Shown: piece after piece, positions 1-10,000 of the stretch | Position numbering within the stretch: the first letter of the stretch is position 1 | Layout of the letters: every line of letters begins with the position of its first letter | Made by a program: the position numbers and the translations under genes | The notes under the pieces: generated by a model | Told to the model about the DNA's origin: nothing | The model's database searches: none | Seen by the model: the letters and a program-made list of their open reading frames with translations, nothing else | Assembly: GCA_946541955.1 (NCBI GenBank) | Contig: CAMNJZ010000009.1 | Location: 1 to 40,180, forward strand | Length of the DNA stretch: 40,180 nt | Reading direction: 5' to 3' | Source of the DNA: an uncultured Lachnospiraceae bacterium | GTDB lineage: Bacteria > Bacillota > Clostridia > Lachnospirales > Lachnospiraceae

Positions 1-1
1 G

Positions 2-85
2 CAGTACAGCCAGCCGCAGCAGCAGTACAGCCAGCCGCAGTACAGTCAGCCGCAGTACAGTCAGCCGCAGCAGTACGGCCAGCCC
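2..85 (+). repeat. In-frame tandem repeat encoding QYSQP units
   Basis: Copies of a 15-base unit close to cagtacagtcagccg, some with an extra cag, encode the Gln-Tyr-Ser-Gln-Pro linker of the FHA protein. It is coding low-complexity sequence and could vary in length between strains. It extends an unknown distance beyond the left edge. Confidence 0.8.
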
Positions 86-514
86 CAGAGTAATTTCGCA
101 GGCGGCTATACCGGAAATACAAATGGCGGGACGGTGGTCCTGAACAATGTAAGTATATCTGAAGGAACGACCGTTCTGAATCCATCCATGAACAATCTCG
201 GAAAAGCGGCCCCTGTGCTTCAGCCTTATATTGTCCGCTGTAAAACCAATGAAGAAATCCGCATTGCAAAGGATGTCTTCCGAATCGGCAAGGAAAGAAG
301 CTTTGTGGATTATTTCATCATGGATAATCCGACTGTATCCAGAAGCCATGCGGATATTGTAAGGCATAACAATGAATACTTTATCAAAGACAATAATTCT
401 CTGAACCATACCTTCATTGAGGGAAATCAGCTTGAGCCAAATAAAGAGTATCCGCTGAAAACAGGCATGCACTTTGTGCTTTCCAATGAGGAATTCGAGT
501 TTAAGTTACGATAA
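2..514 (+). CDS. FHA-domain protein, 5' end outside window
   Basis: The reading frame is open from base 2, so the gene starts upstream of the window; the GTG at 134 in the track is probably internal. The visible N-terminal part is a low-complexity Gln/Tyr/Ser/Pro linker built on a QYSQP unit. It is followed by a forkhead-associated (FHA) domain with an FRIGKE strand and an SRSHADIV segment, the usual signature that binds phosphothreonine. No membrane segment is visible. The PP2C phosphatase begins 18 bases downstream and the Ser/Thr kinase follows, so this protein is probably a substrate or reader of that pair. What lies upstream (for example a zinc ribbon, as in the protein at 13459) cannot be seen. 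The FHA call is firm; the partner is inferred. Confidence 0.88.
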   Translation, partial: QYSQPQQQYSQPQYSQPQYSQPQQYGQPQSNFAGGYTGNTNGGTVVLNNVSISEGTTVLNPSMNNLGKAAPVLQPYIVRCKTNEEIRIAKDVFRIGKERSFVDYFIMDNPTVSRSHADIVRHNNEYFIKDNNSLNHTFIEGNQLEPNKEYPLKTGMHFVLSNEEFEFKLR

Positions 515-532
515 ATCAGCAAGGGGCAAAGT

Positions 533-1303
533 ATGAGAATAGAGACAGCTTACTCTACAGACATCGGGAAGAAGCAGACAAATCAGGACTCCTGCATGCT
601 CGATACAGCAGAAACCTATTATGGCCCAGTTTCATTGGCGGTCGTTGCTGACGGGATGGGAGGACTGCAGAAAGGAGAACTTGCCAGTGCAGAAGTGGTC
701 CGGGCCTTGGATCAATGGTTCCAGAATGACTTCCCAAACATGATCAGCCACGATATTTCCAGCAGCAGTATCTTTGACAGCTGGAGAACCATTTTAGAAA
801 ATATGAATTCCCGGCTGACCAGGTTTGGGCAGAAATCAGGGGTCAATATCGGGACTACAGTGGCGATCCTTCTTAATATTGCCGACAGATATTATTTTAT
901 GAACGTCGGAGACTCCCGCATATACCTTGTTACGGATGAGGATACACAGATCATTACAAAGGATCATACCCTTGTAATGCATGAAGTAGAACAGGGAAGA
1001 CTCCGTCCTGACCAGGTGGAGACAGATGCCCGCAGAAATGTTCTTTTGCAGTGCATAGGCGCGTCTCCCGTTATTAATCCCTACTACGCAGAAGGAAGAA
1101 TACAAAAAGATTCAGTCTTTGTTTTGTGTTCAGATGGTTTCCGGCATGTGATCAGTACTGGAGAAATCCATGCTGCAATGCGGCCCTGTGTCCAGAATGG
1201 AGAACAGGATATGGAAAGGCATCTGAGAAGTCTGATCGACCTCGATATGCAGCGAGGAGAGAATGACAATATAACGGCAGTTGCTGTTTTGGTCCGCTCG
1301 TAA
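533..1303 (+). CDS. PP2C-family serine/threonine protein phosphatase
   Basis: This is a cytoplasmic metal-dependent phosphatase of the PP2C/PrpC/Stp type, 256 residues, the usual length for a stand-alone catalytic domain. Visible family motifs are NQDS near residue 17, the metal-binding VVADGMGG (D40), GTTVAILL, GDSRIYL, VLCSDGF, and the closing ENDNITAV with the last metal aspartate. There is no signal peptide or membrane segment. The ATG at 533 is preceded by an aaggggc ribosome binding site. It lies 18 bases after the FHA gene and 25 bases before the kinase, the usual kinase/phosphatase pairing. It most likely reverses phosphorylation of the kinase itself, the FHA protein or the cytoplasmic tails of neighbouring membrane proteins; the targets are inferred. 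Confidence 0.95.
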   Translation: MRIETAYSTDIGKKQTNQDSCMLDTAETYYGPVSLAVVADGMGGLQKGELASAEVVRALDQWFQNDFPNMISHDISSSSIFDSWRTILENMNSRLTRFGQKSGVNIGTTVAILLNIADRYYFMNVGDSRIYLVTDEDTQIITKDHTLVMHEVEQGRLRPDQVETDARRNVLLQCIGASPVINPYYAEGRIQKDSVFVLCSDGFRHVISTGEIHAAMRPCVQNGEQDMERHLRSLIDLDMQRGENDNITAVAVLVRS

Positions 1304-1328
1304 AAATGGCAGAAGGGAGCATAACGAT

Positions 1329-3344
1329 ATGGAAAATGTTCATTTATTGCCGCGAGGGACAGTCATTGGCGGCAAATACGAAGTCCTGAGAAAAATCGGC
1401 GAAGGCGGCATGAGTGTTGTCTACCTTGTCATGGATACACACCTCAACAAAAACTGGGCTTTAAAAGAAGTGCGAAGAGATCTGGTCCAGGATTTTGAGG
1501 TGGTCAAACAGGGGCTTGTTGTTGAAACAAATATGCTGAAAAAGCTGAGCCATCCATTTCTTCCCAGAATCGTTGACATTATTGAAACAGAAGGCGTCTT
1601 CTATGTAGTCATGGACTATATAGAAGGCATGACGCTGAAACAGGTCCTGGATGAATATGGTGCACAGCCCCAGGAGAAAGTGATTGAATGGGCCACAGAT
1701 CTTTGTGAGGTCCTCAACTATCTGCATACAAGAAATCCTGCAATCATTTACAGGGATATGAAGCCCGGCAATATAATGCTGAAGCCGGAAGGCGGCATTG
1801 TATTATTTGACTTTGGTATTGCCAGAGAATTTAAGGAAAAAAATGTAGCAGATACGACCTGTCTTGGAACCATCGGATATGCTGCGCCTGAACAGTTCGG
1901 CGGTCAGGGACAGACAACGGAAAGAACAGATATCTACGGCCTGGGAGCAACGCTTTACCACCTGGTGACCGGAATGGATCCCAGTGCACCGCCCTATGAA
2001 ATGGTGCCGATCCGTCAGGTGAATCCTGGCTTATCCTCCGGACTGGAGAAAATAATCCTTAAATGTACCCAGCGCAATCCTAACGACAGATACCAGAGCT
2101 GCGCGGAACTCATGTATGCCTTACAGCATTACAACGAAATGGATGTCGAGTTCCGAAAAAGGCAGAGGAATAAGCTGATTTCCTTCCTTGTCCCTCTATG
2201 CATCAGCCTGATCAGCATTGGCGTCGCAATTTTTTCCTATTTTGGTCTGCAGACGCAGATACGGAACAATTATAACGAGATGCTGAGCATGGCGAACGAT
2301 GCAGCGACCCAGAGCCTGTATGCCGGGGAATATGATGTCAATGTGGTCAACCTCTTTACCGACACCATAGATATTGATCCCAGCATGGAAGATGCATATA
2401 TACGACTGTTGAATTACTGCAACAGGATCGGAGAAACGGAAGCGGGACTCAATGCGGTATGCACAAGGATCGATGCAGGTGTAGGCAATATTGATGAGAA
2501 TTCGAATCTGGTCATGCAGGTTGCAGAGCTGTATTTCGGAGGGAATTCTTATGATGACGATTTTGCCGTTGATTATACACTTGCAGCAAAGTACTTTTCT
2601 TTGGTCGATGAAGCAAAGGAGCCTGGCGTAAGGTACTATTCCGCCCTGGCGAGCGCTCTGGGAAGCTTCAGTGCAAATATCAACTGGAAGGACGTATCCT
2701 CTCTTCTGGACGAGTTCTCATCCTACAATGAGGGACAAACCCTGGATAAGAACCGGGTCAACAATTACATCCTTTCTGCAAATGTCTATACGGCGAACAA
2801 AAGAAACCTTAGCAGTGCAGGCGTTGATCCATATGAAAAGGCGATCGCTTTGCTGCATAAAGCAAATGAAGATGTAGAAATCCTGCTGAAAGATTTAAGG
2901 GCAGATTCCTCAAAATCAGCTGCAGAAGAAATGGAGATGGAAGACATACAGCGTCAGATCATCAGTGATCTTGCATCGAATTACAGTATGGCCTTCACCA
3001 TAGACAGTCCGGTGGGAGATTATGATCAGTCTCTGGAATATTATTCTCAGCTTCTCTCGCTTACAGACAATGCAGATGATGTGCGCAACATATATTTCAG
3101 AATGGCTGATATTTATGTTTCAAAAGGGAATAACGAGCAGACACAGAAGTACTTTGAAGACTTGATCAAGAGATATTCCTCCACTGCTTCTTCCTACCTT
3201 GCTTATGCTTCATGGCTTTATGAACAGGAAGACGCAGATGCAGCTGCAGAAATGTACAAGAGAGCCAGCCAGTGCGCAGATGCAGAAGAGGATTCCAATT
3301 ATCAAAGACTTGGAACGAAACTGAGAAATGCCGGAAAGATATAG
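1329..3344 (+). CDS. Membrane Ser/Thr protein kinase with C-terminal helical-repeat domain
   Basis: The protein has 671 residues. The start is ATG 1329, preceded by agaaggga; the track's TTG at 1281 overlaps the phosphatase gene and is rejected. The Hanks-type kinase domain (about 15-265) has a glycine loop GEGGMSVV at 24, Lys46, Glu66, YRDMKPGN at 141-148, DFG at 161-163 and APE at 186-188, so it should be active. The usual HRD histidine is tyrosine, as in some eukaryotic kinases. A single membrane helix spans about 283-307. The remaining 360 residues, predicted outside the cell, are acidic, helical and TPR-like near the end, in place of the PASTA repeats of PknB/PrkC. It probably phosphorylates the neighbouring FHA protein or the tails of the surface proteins. 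The TPR assignment is by eye. Confidence 0.93.
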   Translation: MENVHLLPRGTVIGGKYEVLRKIGEGGMSVVYLVMDTHLNKNWALKEVRRDLVQDFEVVKQGLVVETNMLKKLSHPFLPRIVDIIETEGVFYVVMDYIEGMTLKQVLDEYGAQPQEKVIEWATDLCEVLNYLHTRNPAIIYRDMKPGNIMLKPEGGIVLFDFGIAREFKEKNVADTTCLGTIGYAAPEQFGGQGQTTERTDIYGLGATLYHLVTGMDPSAPPYEMVPIRQVNPGLSSGLEKIILKCTQRNPNDRYQSCAELMYALQHYNEMDVEFRKRQRNKLISFLVPLCISLISIGVAIFSYFGLQTQIRNNYNEMLSMANDAATQSLYAGEYDVNVVNLFTDTIDIDPSMEDAYIRLLNYCNRIGETEAGLNAVCTRIDAGVGNIDENSNLVMQVAELYFGGNSYDDDFAVDYTLAAKYFSLVDEAKEPGVRYYSALASALGSFSANINWKDVSSLLDEFSSYNEGQTLDKNRVNNYILSANVYTANKRNLSSAGVDPYEKAIALLHKANEDVEILLKDLRADSSKSAAEEMEMEDIQRQIISDLASNYSMAFTIDSPVGDYDQSLEYYSQLLSLTDNADDVRNIYFRMADIYVSKGNNEQTQKYFEDLIKRYSSTASSYLAYASWLYEQEDADAAAEMYKRASQCADAEEDSNYQRLGTKLRNAGKI

Positions 3345-3360
3345 AAGGGAGAGATGACAA

Positions 3361-4038
3361 GTGCCGTATGAAGTGATGATGTATGCTGCACTCGCCTGTG
3401 CTGCTGTATCTTTCACCATTGCTTTGATTTTGTTTATTAATCTTAAGATCCCATCTGTGATCGGTGATTTAACAGGAAGTACTGCCAAAAAAGAAATTGC
3501 CGAAATGCAGAAGGAAGGTCGAATTGGAAGTTCCGGTACCTCAAGGACATCCAAAAACGAAGCGAAAGGCAGAAAGAAAAAACATAAAGAAAAGCCAGCA
3601 AAACACAATGAGCTTTCGGGGAGTACTGCAAAGCTTACGCAGAATGAGACGATGGATCCTGCTCCGGCCTTTGAAGGAACGGAGATCCCTCAGGAGAGAC
3701 CAGTACAAACCGCAGCAGCACAGACCTATTATGAGCCGGTCAATAGGCCCGGACCGGAAATGGATTACCAGACGAATCAGAACAGAAATCAGATGGTATA
3801 TCCGGCTGAGAATAAGGAAATAGCGCCAGCGAACAATACCTATAATACACAAAGACCCGCAGCCGGTAATGCTTCCTACAGAGGCACCATGGCTGGACAG
3901 ACGATTTGGATCAATGGGCCAGGAAGACAGGAAGAACAGGGAACCATCGTCCTGTCATCCGAAGATCAGAAATATCCTTCTCATTTTACATTGCTAAAAC
4001 ATGTAGTAGTTGTTAATACACAGGAACGCATAGACTGA
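3361..4038 (+). CDS. Single-pass membrane protein with disordered linker, function unknown
   Basis: I do not recognise this 225-residue protein. The start is GTG 3361, with ggagag about 7 bases upstream; an ATG at 3354 runs into a stop after five codons. It opens with one hydrophobic helix (about residues 5-28), then a Lys-rich stretch, then a long Gln/Pro/Asn/Thr-rich disordered linker. It ends in a short, more ordered segment containing GTIVLSSE and LLKHVVVV. No catalytic motif is seen. It lies 16 bases after the kinase and 20 bases before the giant surface protein, so it belongs to the same transcript. Its many Ser/Thr residues would suit it as a kinase substrate or as a scaffold between kinase and surface protein, but that is inference. 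Confidence 0.75.
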   Translation: MPYEVMMYAALACAAVSFTIALILFINLKIPSVIGDLTGSTAKKEIAEMQKEGRIGSSGTSRTSKNEAKGRKKKHKEKPAKHNELSGSTAKLTQNETMDPAPAFEGTEIPQERPVQTAAAQTYYEPVNRPGPEMDYQTNQNRNQMVYPAENKEIAPANNTYNTQRPAAGNASYRGTMAGQTIWINGPGRQEEQGTIVLSSEDQKYPSHFTLLKHVVVVNTQERID

Positions 4039-4058
4039 AGTTAAAGGGAGAGCAAGAA

Positions 4059-7000
4059 ATGGTAACCCGAAACAAATGGAGACAGCTCATTGGAATTCTG
4101 TCAGTTATCGTAATAACTGCGACGTCCTTTCCCGCAAATGTCATCGCGGAAGGCGGTACAGAAGAACCGAGCGTAACAGAAGAGACACAAGGTGCTTCTT
4201 CAGAAGAAAAAAAGTCGGACTCTGAAAATACCGGAAATACTGGAAATACAGAGACGCCTGCCTCAGAAGGGAAGCAGGAGAATACAGGGAACACTTCTGA
4301 AAATCAGACTGATAATTCAGAACCCGAAACAAATCAGGGAAATGACAATCCGACGGCAGAGACTGCGACGGCCAAAGTATCGATCAGCTCTGAGTCCGGA
4401 TCTTTTGTGATTGGAAAGACTGCCGATACCAGCAGTATTCGTTTAAAAGCAGCGGTCAGCGAATATGAGGGCAGCTACAACCTGGCATGGACTGGCACGA
4501 ACGGTATTTCTATTCAGGGAGCCGACAAAGAAACCGCAACAGTTACCGGTTCAAAGGCCGGAACAGCAGAAGTAACTGTTAAGGTGACCAGTTCAGACGG
4601 TATGGTACTGGGAACAGATACAGTGGAAGTAAAAGTCTGGACAGACCGTGCTGTATCTTCCCGCGTCTATACCGATACACCGAATAATAATTCCAAGGCA
4701 ACAAAAAAGGCATATGTAGGCGAAAGCCTCCGCTGGGTCATCGAATCTTCCAATGACGAGAATGATGCAGAAAGCAATTATACTTTCCAGTGGATGAAGA
4801 AAGAAAACAATGCGTTTTCTGCAATCAAAAATGCTGTGAAAGAATCCTACAGCCCCAAGGAACCTGGAACCTATAAGGTTGTCGTATCCAGATCTGAAGG
4901 AAATTATTATCATGAATTTTCCTTTGAATCTGAGGAAGTCACAGTCGAAAAGACCCCTGTAACAGTCAGCTGGGAGAGCGCTTCCAGAGAATTTGTGCGT
5001 GGCCTCAAGACATTTAACTATACTGGAAAATCTACGGTTACGGCGAAGGATTCTGTTTCCGGCGCTTCTTATGAAAAGGACAGTCTGTCAGCATCCATTA
5101 ACAATAAGACTTTTGATATCTCCTCCGCGCAGGTGGGGACATATACCATCCATCCTGCAAATGGTCTTGATGCTGAGAAGTATGATATTACAGATCATGG
5201 TGCAGAGGTAAAAATTACCAAAGCGGTTCTTGCAGTTACAGTAAAGCTCTCCGACAAGCAGTTTGATAATACAGAGGAACTGAAGGAAGATACAGAGATC
5301 ACGATTACTTTTGATGTAGATGATCTTTCAAAAGCAAGTCTTTCTGCAGAAACTACGGAACTCGTTCATGAAGATGGGACCCCTGTTACCATTCAGGATT
5401 TCATGATTTCTACCAAGGGACAGGTCGACCAGGATACAGACGCCAAGGTCAGTATCAGGGATGGAATAAAGTTCTTTGTTAAGACGCAAAAAGGCGTAAG
5501 CAGTAATTTTGGCGCAGAAGTTACTCTGTCGGATATTGTTATTAAGAAGAACGAATGGACCTTTGAGCAGGTCGGTGAATTAAAGGAAGCCGATGGTGTT
5601 GTTTACAGGGACTCCGATGGTATTTCCTGGACTAAAACAGGCGATGATGGCGCTTCCGTAGAGATCCTTGCCAAGGACGGGTTTACCTTATCTGATTCCC
5701 TGGAGGGAGATTACAAGGAGTCTGTCCAGATCAGATTCGGAACAGAACATACCTTTACAGTTTATGCGACGGATGCGGATGGCAATATCGGCCAGATTGT
5801 TTATGACGATGTATCCATTGACAACGAGGCACCGGAGGTTGATCTGGAAAAATCAACCTACGAAGTATTTGGACATCAGAACCGCACGAATACATATGCT
5901 GTTTCTGACACAGGCAGCGGCATCAAGGATATCGCTTATAGAATCAGTGAAACAGAAATTGATCCTGCCTATTCTGCAGGCAGTACTGAATGGACCCATG
6001 TACAGGTCCCTGAAAAGGAAGATGGAAAGGTAGAGCTGAAGCTTACAGTTCCGACCTATGGATATGTGTATTTCTATCTGGAGGATCACCTTGGAAATGC
6101 GGAAATCCGTAAGCTCCATATGCTTGTCCTTGAGGATGGAAAACCGGCTGTTTCCATGGAGTTAAAGGCTGAGGAAGTCGACGCTTCTAAAGCTTCGGTT
6201 CAGGTGACCGCAGAGGACAAAGGAAGCAGTGGAAATAATGCTTCCGGCATATCTTATATTGAATTCGCTTTAACAGACAGCGAGGGCAGAGACGTTACAG
6301 ACCAGGCTTCCTTCCTGATGGATGAAAAAGATGGCTACGTTCAGAACGGAACGAGAGTTGGCTTTGAAGAAGCTCCCGCAGATATTCAGTCCCTGAGCAA
6401 ATACACAAAGGCGGAAGCTGGAATGCAGATTTCCGGCAAGGACCTTGAAGGAACATACACACTGACTGTAAAAGCTGTAGATTTTTGCGGAAACGTCAGT
6501 GAGAGTAAAAGCGTAGATCTTGTTTTTGACACAAAGGCCCCTACTGTAACAGTCAGTATGGAGAACGGAAACCAGGTAGGGGATACATGGTATTACAACA
6601 AGAATAACTGCGGCGTAACCCTGATTTTTGAGGATTTGAATCTCTCCGAAGGCGGTACCTTCAGAGCTGTCATAACAGACAGTGCAGATACAGCGATTGA
6701 AAAAGAGATTTCAACAGCCGAACTGGAAGACAGCACGCAGGCAAGCATCAGATTCAGTGCTACAGAAATTGCAGCGCTTGCTGACGGCACGATCAATATT
6801 TCTGTCACTGCTGTTGACGCAAATGCAAACAGTACGAAAGACATCACCGCAATAGGAACCACTGCATCTGGAACAAAGGCTGCTTTTGTGCTGGATACAA
6901 TTGCTCCTCAGATCATCTCTGCGAAGCGCCAGAGTGCTGGTAAGGTGAATGACAAAGACATTAAAAAATTCATTGGTTCCAATAACCTCGCCATGACGCT

Positions 7001-10000
7001 GGTGATCGAGGATGAAAATATTGACAGTAAGCAGTTTAAAGGATCTTCGACCAAGGGAAAAGTTGGCTTTATGGCCACGGCTGAGGGAAACCAGGTGACA
7101 GCTGTCTTTGCCATGACAAAAGGTAAATATGGCTACCTGCTCATAGATGGAACAGACTATGCCGGAAATGTTCTTACAGTCTCTCCTACATATGAACATG
7201 GAAAGTATTCTGTCTGGACAAACACAGAGACCGGTGCAACAACCGACAGCACCTATGAAATCGTAACAGGTGAGCCGGCTGCTCATATTACATATAAGAA
7301 TGGCGTGAATGACCTTGAAAAGAGGTTTGTTTACGGAAAGGATGCATATTTCAATTCTTCTGTCGCAAGTGCCAGCGTGACGCTCAGTAATGTTGAAGCA
7401 GAGGACTATCCTTACTTATCTGCAGCCCTGATCGCGGAAGGCGAAGATCCTGAAACTGCTGAATTCAAAGTGTTTGATTCAGAGTCTATGACTTTCGAAT
7501 TCCCTGCAGATGGAGCCTACTATGTCCTTATTAAAGGCAGTAACCGCGCCATGACGCCTGTTACTGTCCAGGAACAGAATCTGGCGGGCGGAGAAGATCT
7601 CTCAGCAAAGCAGAGCAGCGAAACAAAAGTATATCAGTCTTCCTATAGGCTGATCCGGGATACCAAAGCTCCCAGAGCCGTAATCAATCTGATTCCGGGC
7701 GAGGGAACTGCAAATACGGAAATCAATTCCGAATATGGAGAACGGTATTACTTTAACAAGAGCTTCACTGCAGAACTGACTGTCAGCGACATTCATCTTG
7801 ATGAGGAAGCATCCACTGTACATTTTGTACAGGCATCTGCTGCAGATTATGAAGATGCATCCACAGTTACTTTCGCTTCCATAGATGATTACAGCAGTGA
7901 GATTGCCGGTACCTACAGTGCAGCTGATAATGCGGGCATTTTCAGAACCGAGATTACAACAGACGGTGTATACAGCTTTGCTGTATATGGCGAAGACCTT
8001 GCCGGTAATGCAGTCATTCTCGATTCTGTTCAATATGCTGATGGAAGCATTGCCGTCAACAAAGAAGAATGCAATGACAAGGAAGCCAACAAATCCAACA
8101 TTGTAGTACTTGATACAGTTATTCCGACCGGTAAGATTTTCGTTACTGCCGGAGAGGAGACTGTATATGAAATGACAACGGAAGGACAGGTATCTGTTTT
8201 AAAGCCTTATATCAATGAGAAAAAGGTTACGGTATCGGCTTTAGTAGATGAAAATGAAAAGACACCTGTCTCAATCAGCTTTATGCTGAATGAGAAAAAC
8301 AAACCTGCAGACCTTCCTGAAACAAGCGCTGATTATAAAGTTGGCCAGAGGGTGGATCTTGAGGCTGCCGCCAGCCAGGTATTTACTGTGAGCAATCTTG
8401 TGATCACAGATCTGGCCGGAAACAGTTCAGCCGCAACGCCTGAATCACGAAAGCTCTATCTGGATACAGATATACCGGATGGAGAATATGGAGATGCGAT
8501 TGCACCTCTGATCCAGATCAGTGCCAATAACGCTTCTTCTTACGGGGACGAAGGAACACCGCTGTTTAATGGAGACAGGGATGTCGAATTTAGAATTACA
8601 GTCGTAGATCCCTATGAACCCGACAAGAGTATGGAAGAGGACGCGGCCTTCAGCAGTTCCGGCTTAGCCAGCGTCAGCTGGAAACTGATCAATACAGCAA
8701 GCGGTCAGGAACTGATCCCTTCATCGGACCTGTATAAATTCGATGGTACTTTCTACCCTACAGCGGAAGAGGCGGCCAAGGAAGTTTATACATACTCTGT
8801 GAATGAGAAGGTCGTTGTCAGCAAGGATTCTTATAACTACAATACGCTGAAGCTGGTCGTTGAAGCCTACGACAATGCCGGAAATCATTTTGAACAGGAC
8901 TATGCCTTTGGTATAGATGCCACAGCCCCCGAAGTGACGGTCTCCTATGAGGGCGGCAGCGCTAAGTCAGGAAACTACTTTGACGGAGCGAGAAAAGCGA
9001 CTGTTACGGTTAAGGAAAGAAACTTTGATCCGGATAAACTGAAAGTGGTAGTTACCGGAGATTCTGAGGGCAGCACCGTAGCGGATGCCGGCGTTGTTAC
9101 AGTTCCTGACGAATGGACACCCGCTTCCGGAAACGGACAGGGCAATGGCGATAATGATACCTATACCAAGGAGATCACATTTAATAATAATGGCCATTAT
9201 ACACTGCATGTCTCCAGTGCGGATTATGGTGAGGACACAGCCGAGGACCATGTAGGAAATAAAGGCACCGTAAATTATACGGGCGAGGCACCCACCGACT
9301 TCTATATTGATACGGTTGGTCCGACCATTAAGTTTGTCATGGCCCTGTCAGAAAATGACAAGGATCCAGACGGCAATTATTACTACCGTGCAGATAACTG
9401 CGGCGTACAGGTAATCTTTTCGGATAATGGACGGCTTCTTGGCAGCTCTGACGGATCTGTCGAGAAATATATGATTTCTGTTGACGGAAAAAATGAAAAG
9501 GTCTTTTCTGACTTTGGCACAGGACAATCGTCAATCAAGCTTGGCTACAGTGCAGATGAACTGGCCAAGGACAGACTGATAGAAGACGGTTCCCATACGA
9601 TTACGATCACGGCAGTTGATGCGTCAGGAAACAGAACCACGGAAGTCATGGCTGACAGTAAGGGCGCAAATTTTGCAGGCAGTTCTAATCCGGGACCTAC
9701 AGCACAGTTTATCCTTGATACGGTAAATCCTGCTGTTACAGCTGTCTCTACGGATGCGGCTGATGGAAACAGCAGTAACTTCAGCGACTTAAAAGTCTAT
9801 GAAGATACGAACAGTGCATATTACAACAAAAACATCAGGATCACCCTGGATGTTAAGGATCAGTATGCTTCCAGCACTGCTTTCTCCGGAGCAATAAACA
9901 GCGAGAGCGGTGATGCAGTGAACGCTGCTGTCTCAGATCAGGCGGATGGCGTTGCAGCAGTATACTCCCTGAAAGCCGACAGCGCTTATACAGGTCTGAC

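Noticed and set aside
2-85. Possible CRISPR-like or intergenic tandem repeat
   Set aside because: The units are contiguous without spacers and encode an in-frame linker of the FHA protein.
1281-1328. Upstream TTG start for the kinase
   Set aside because: It would overlap the phosphatase gene, and the kinase homology begins after ATG 1329, which has a good ribosome site.
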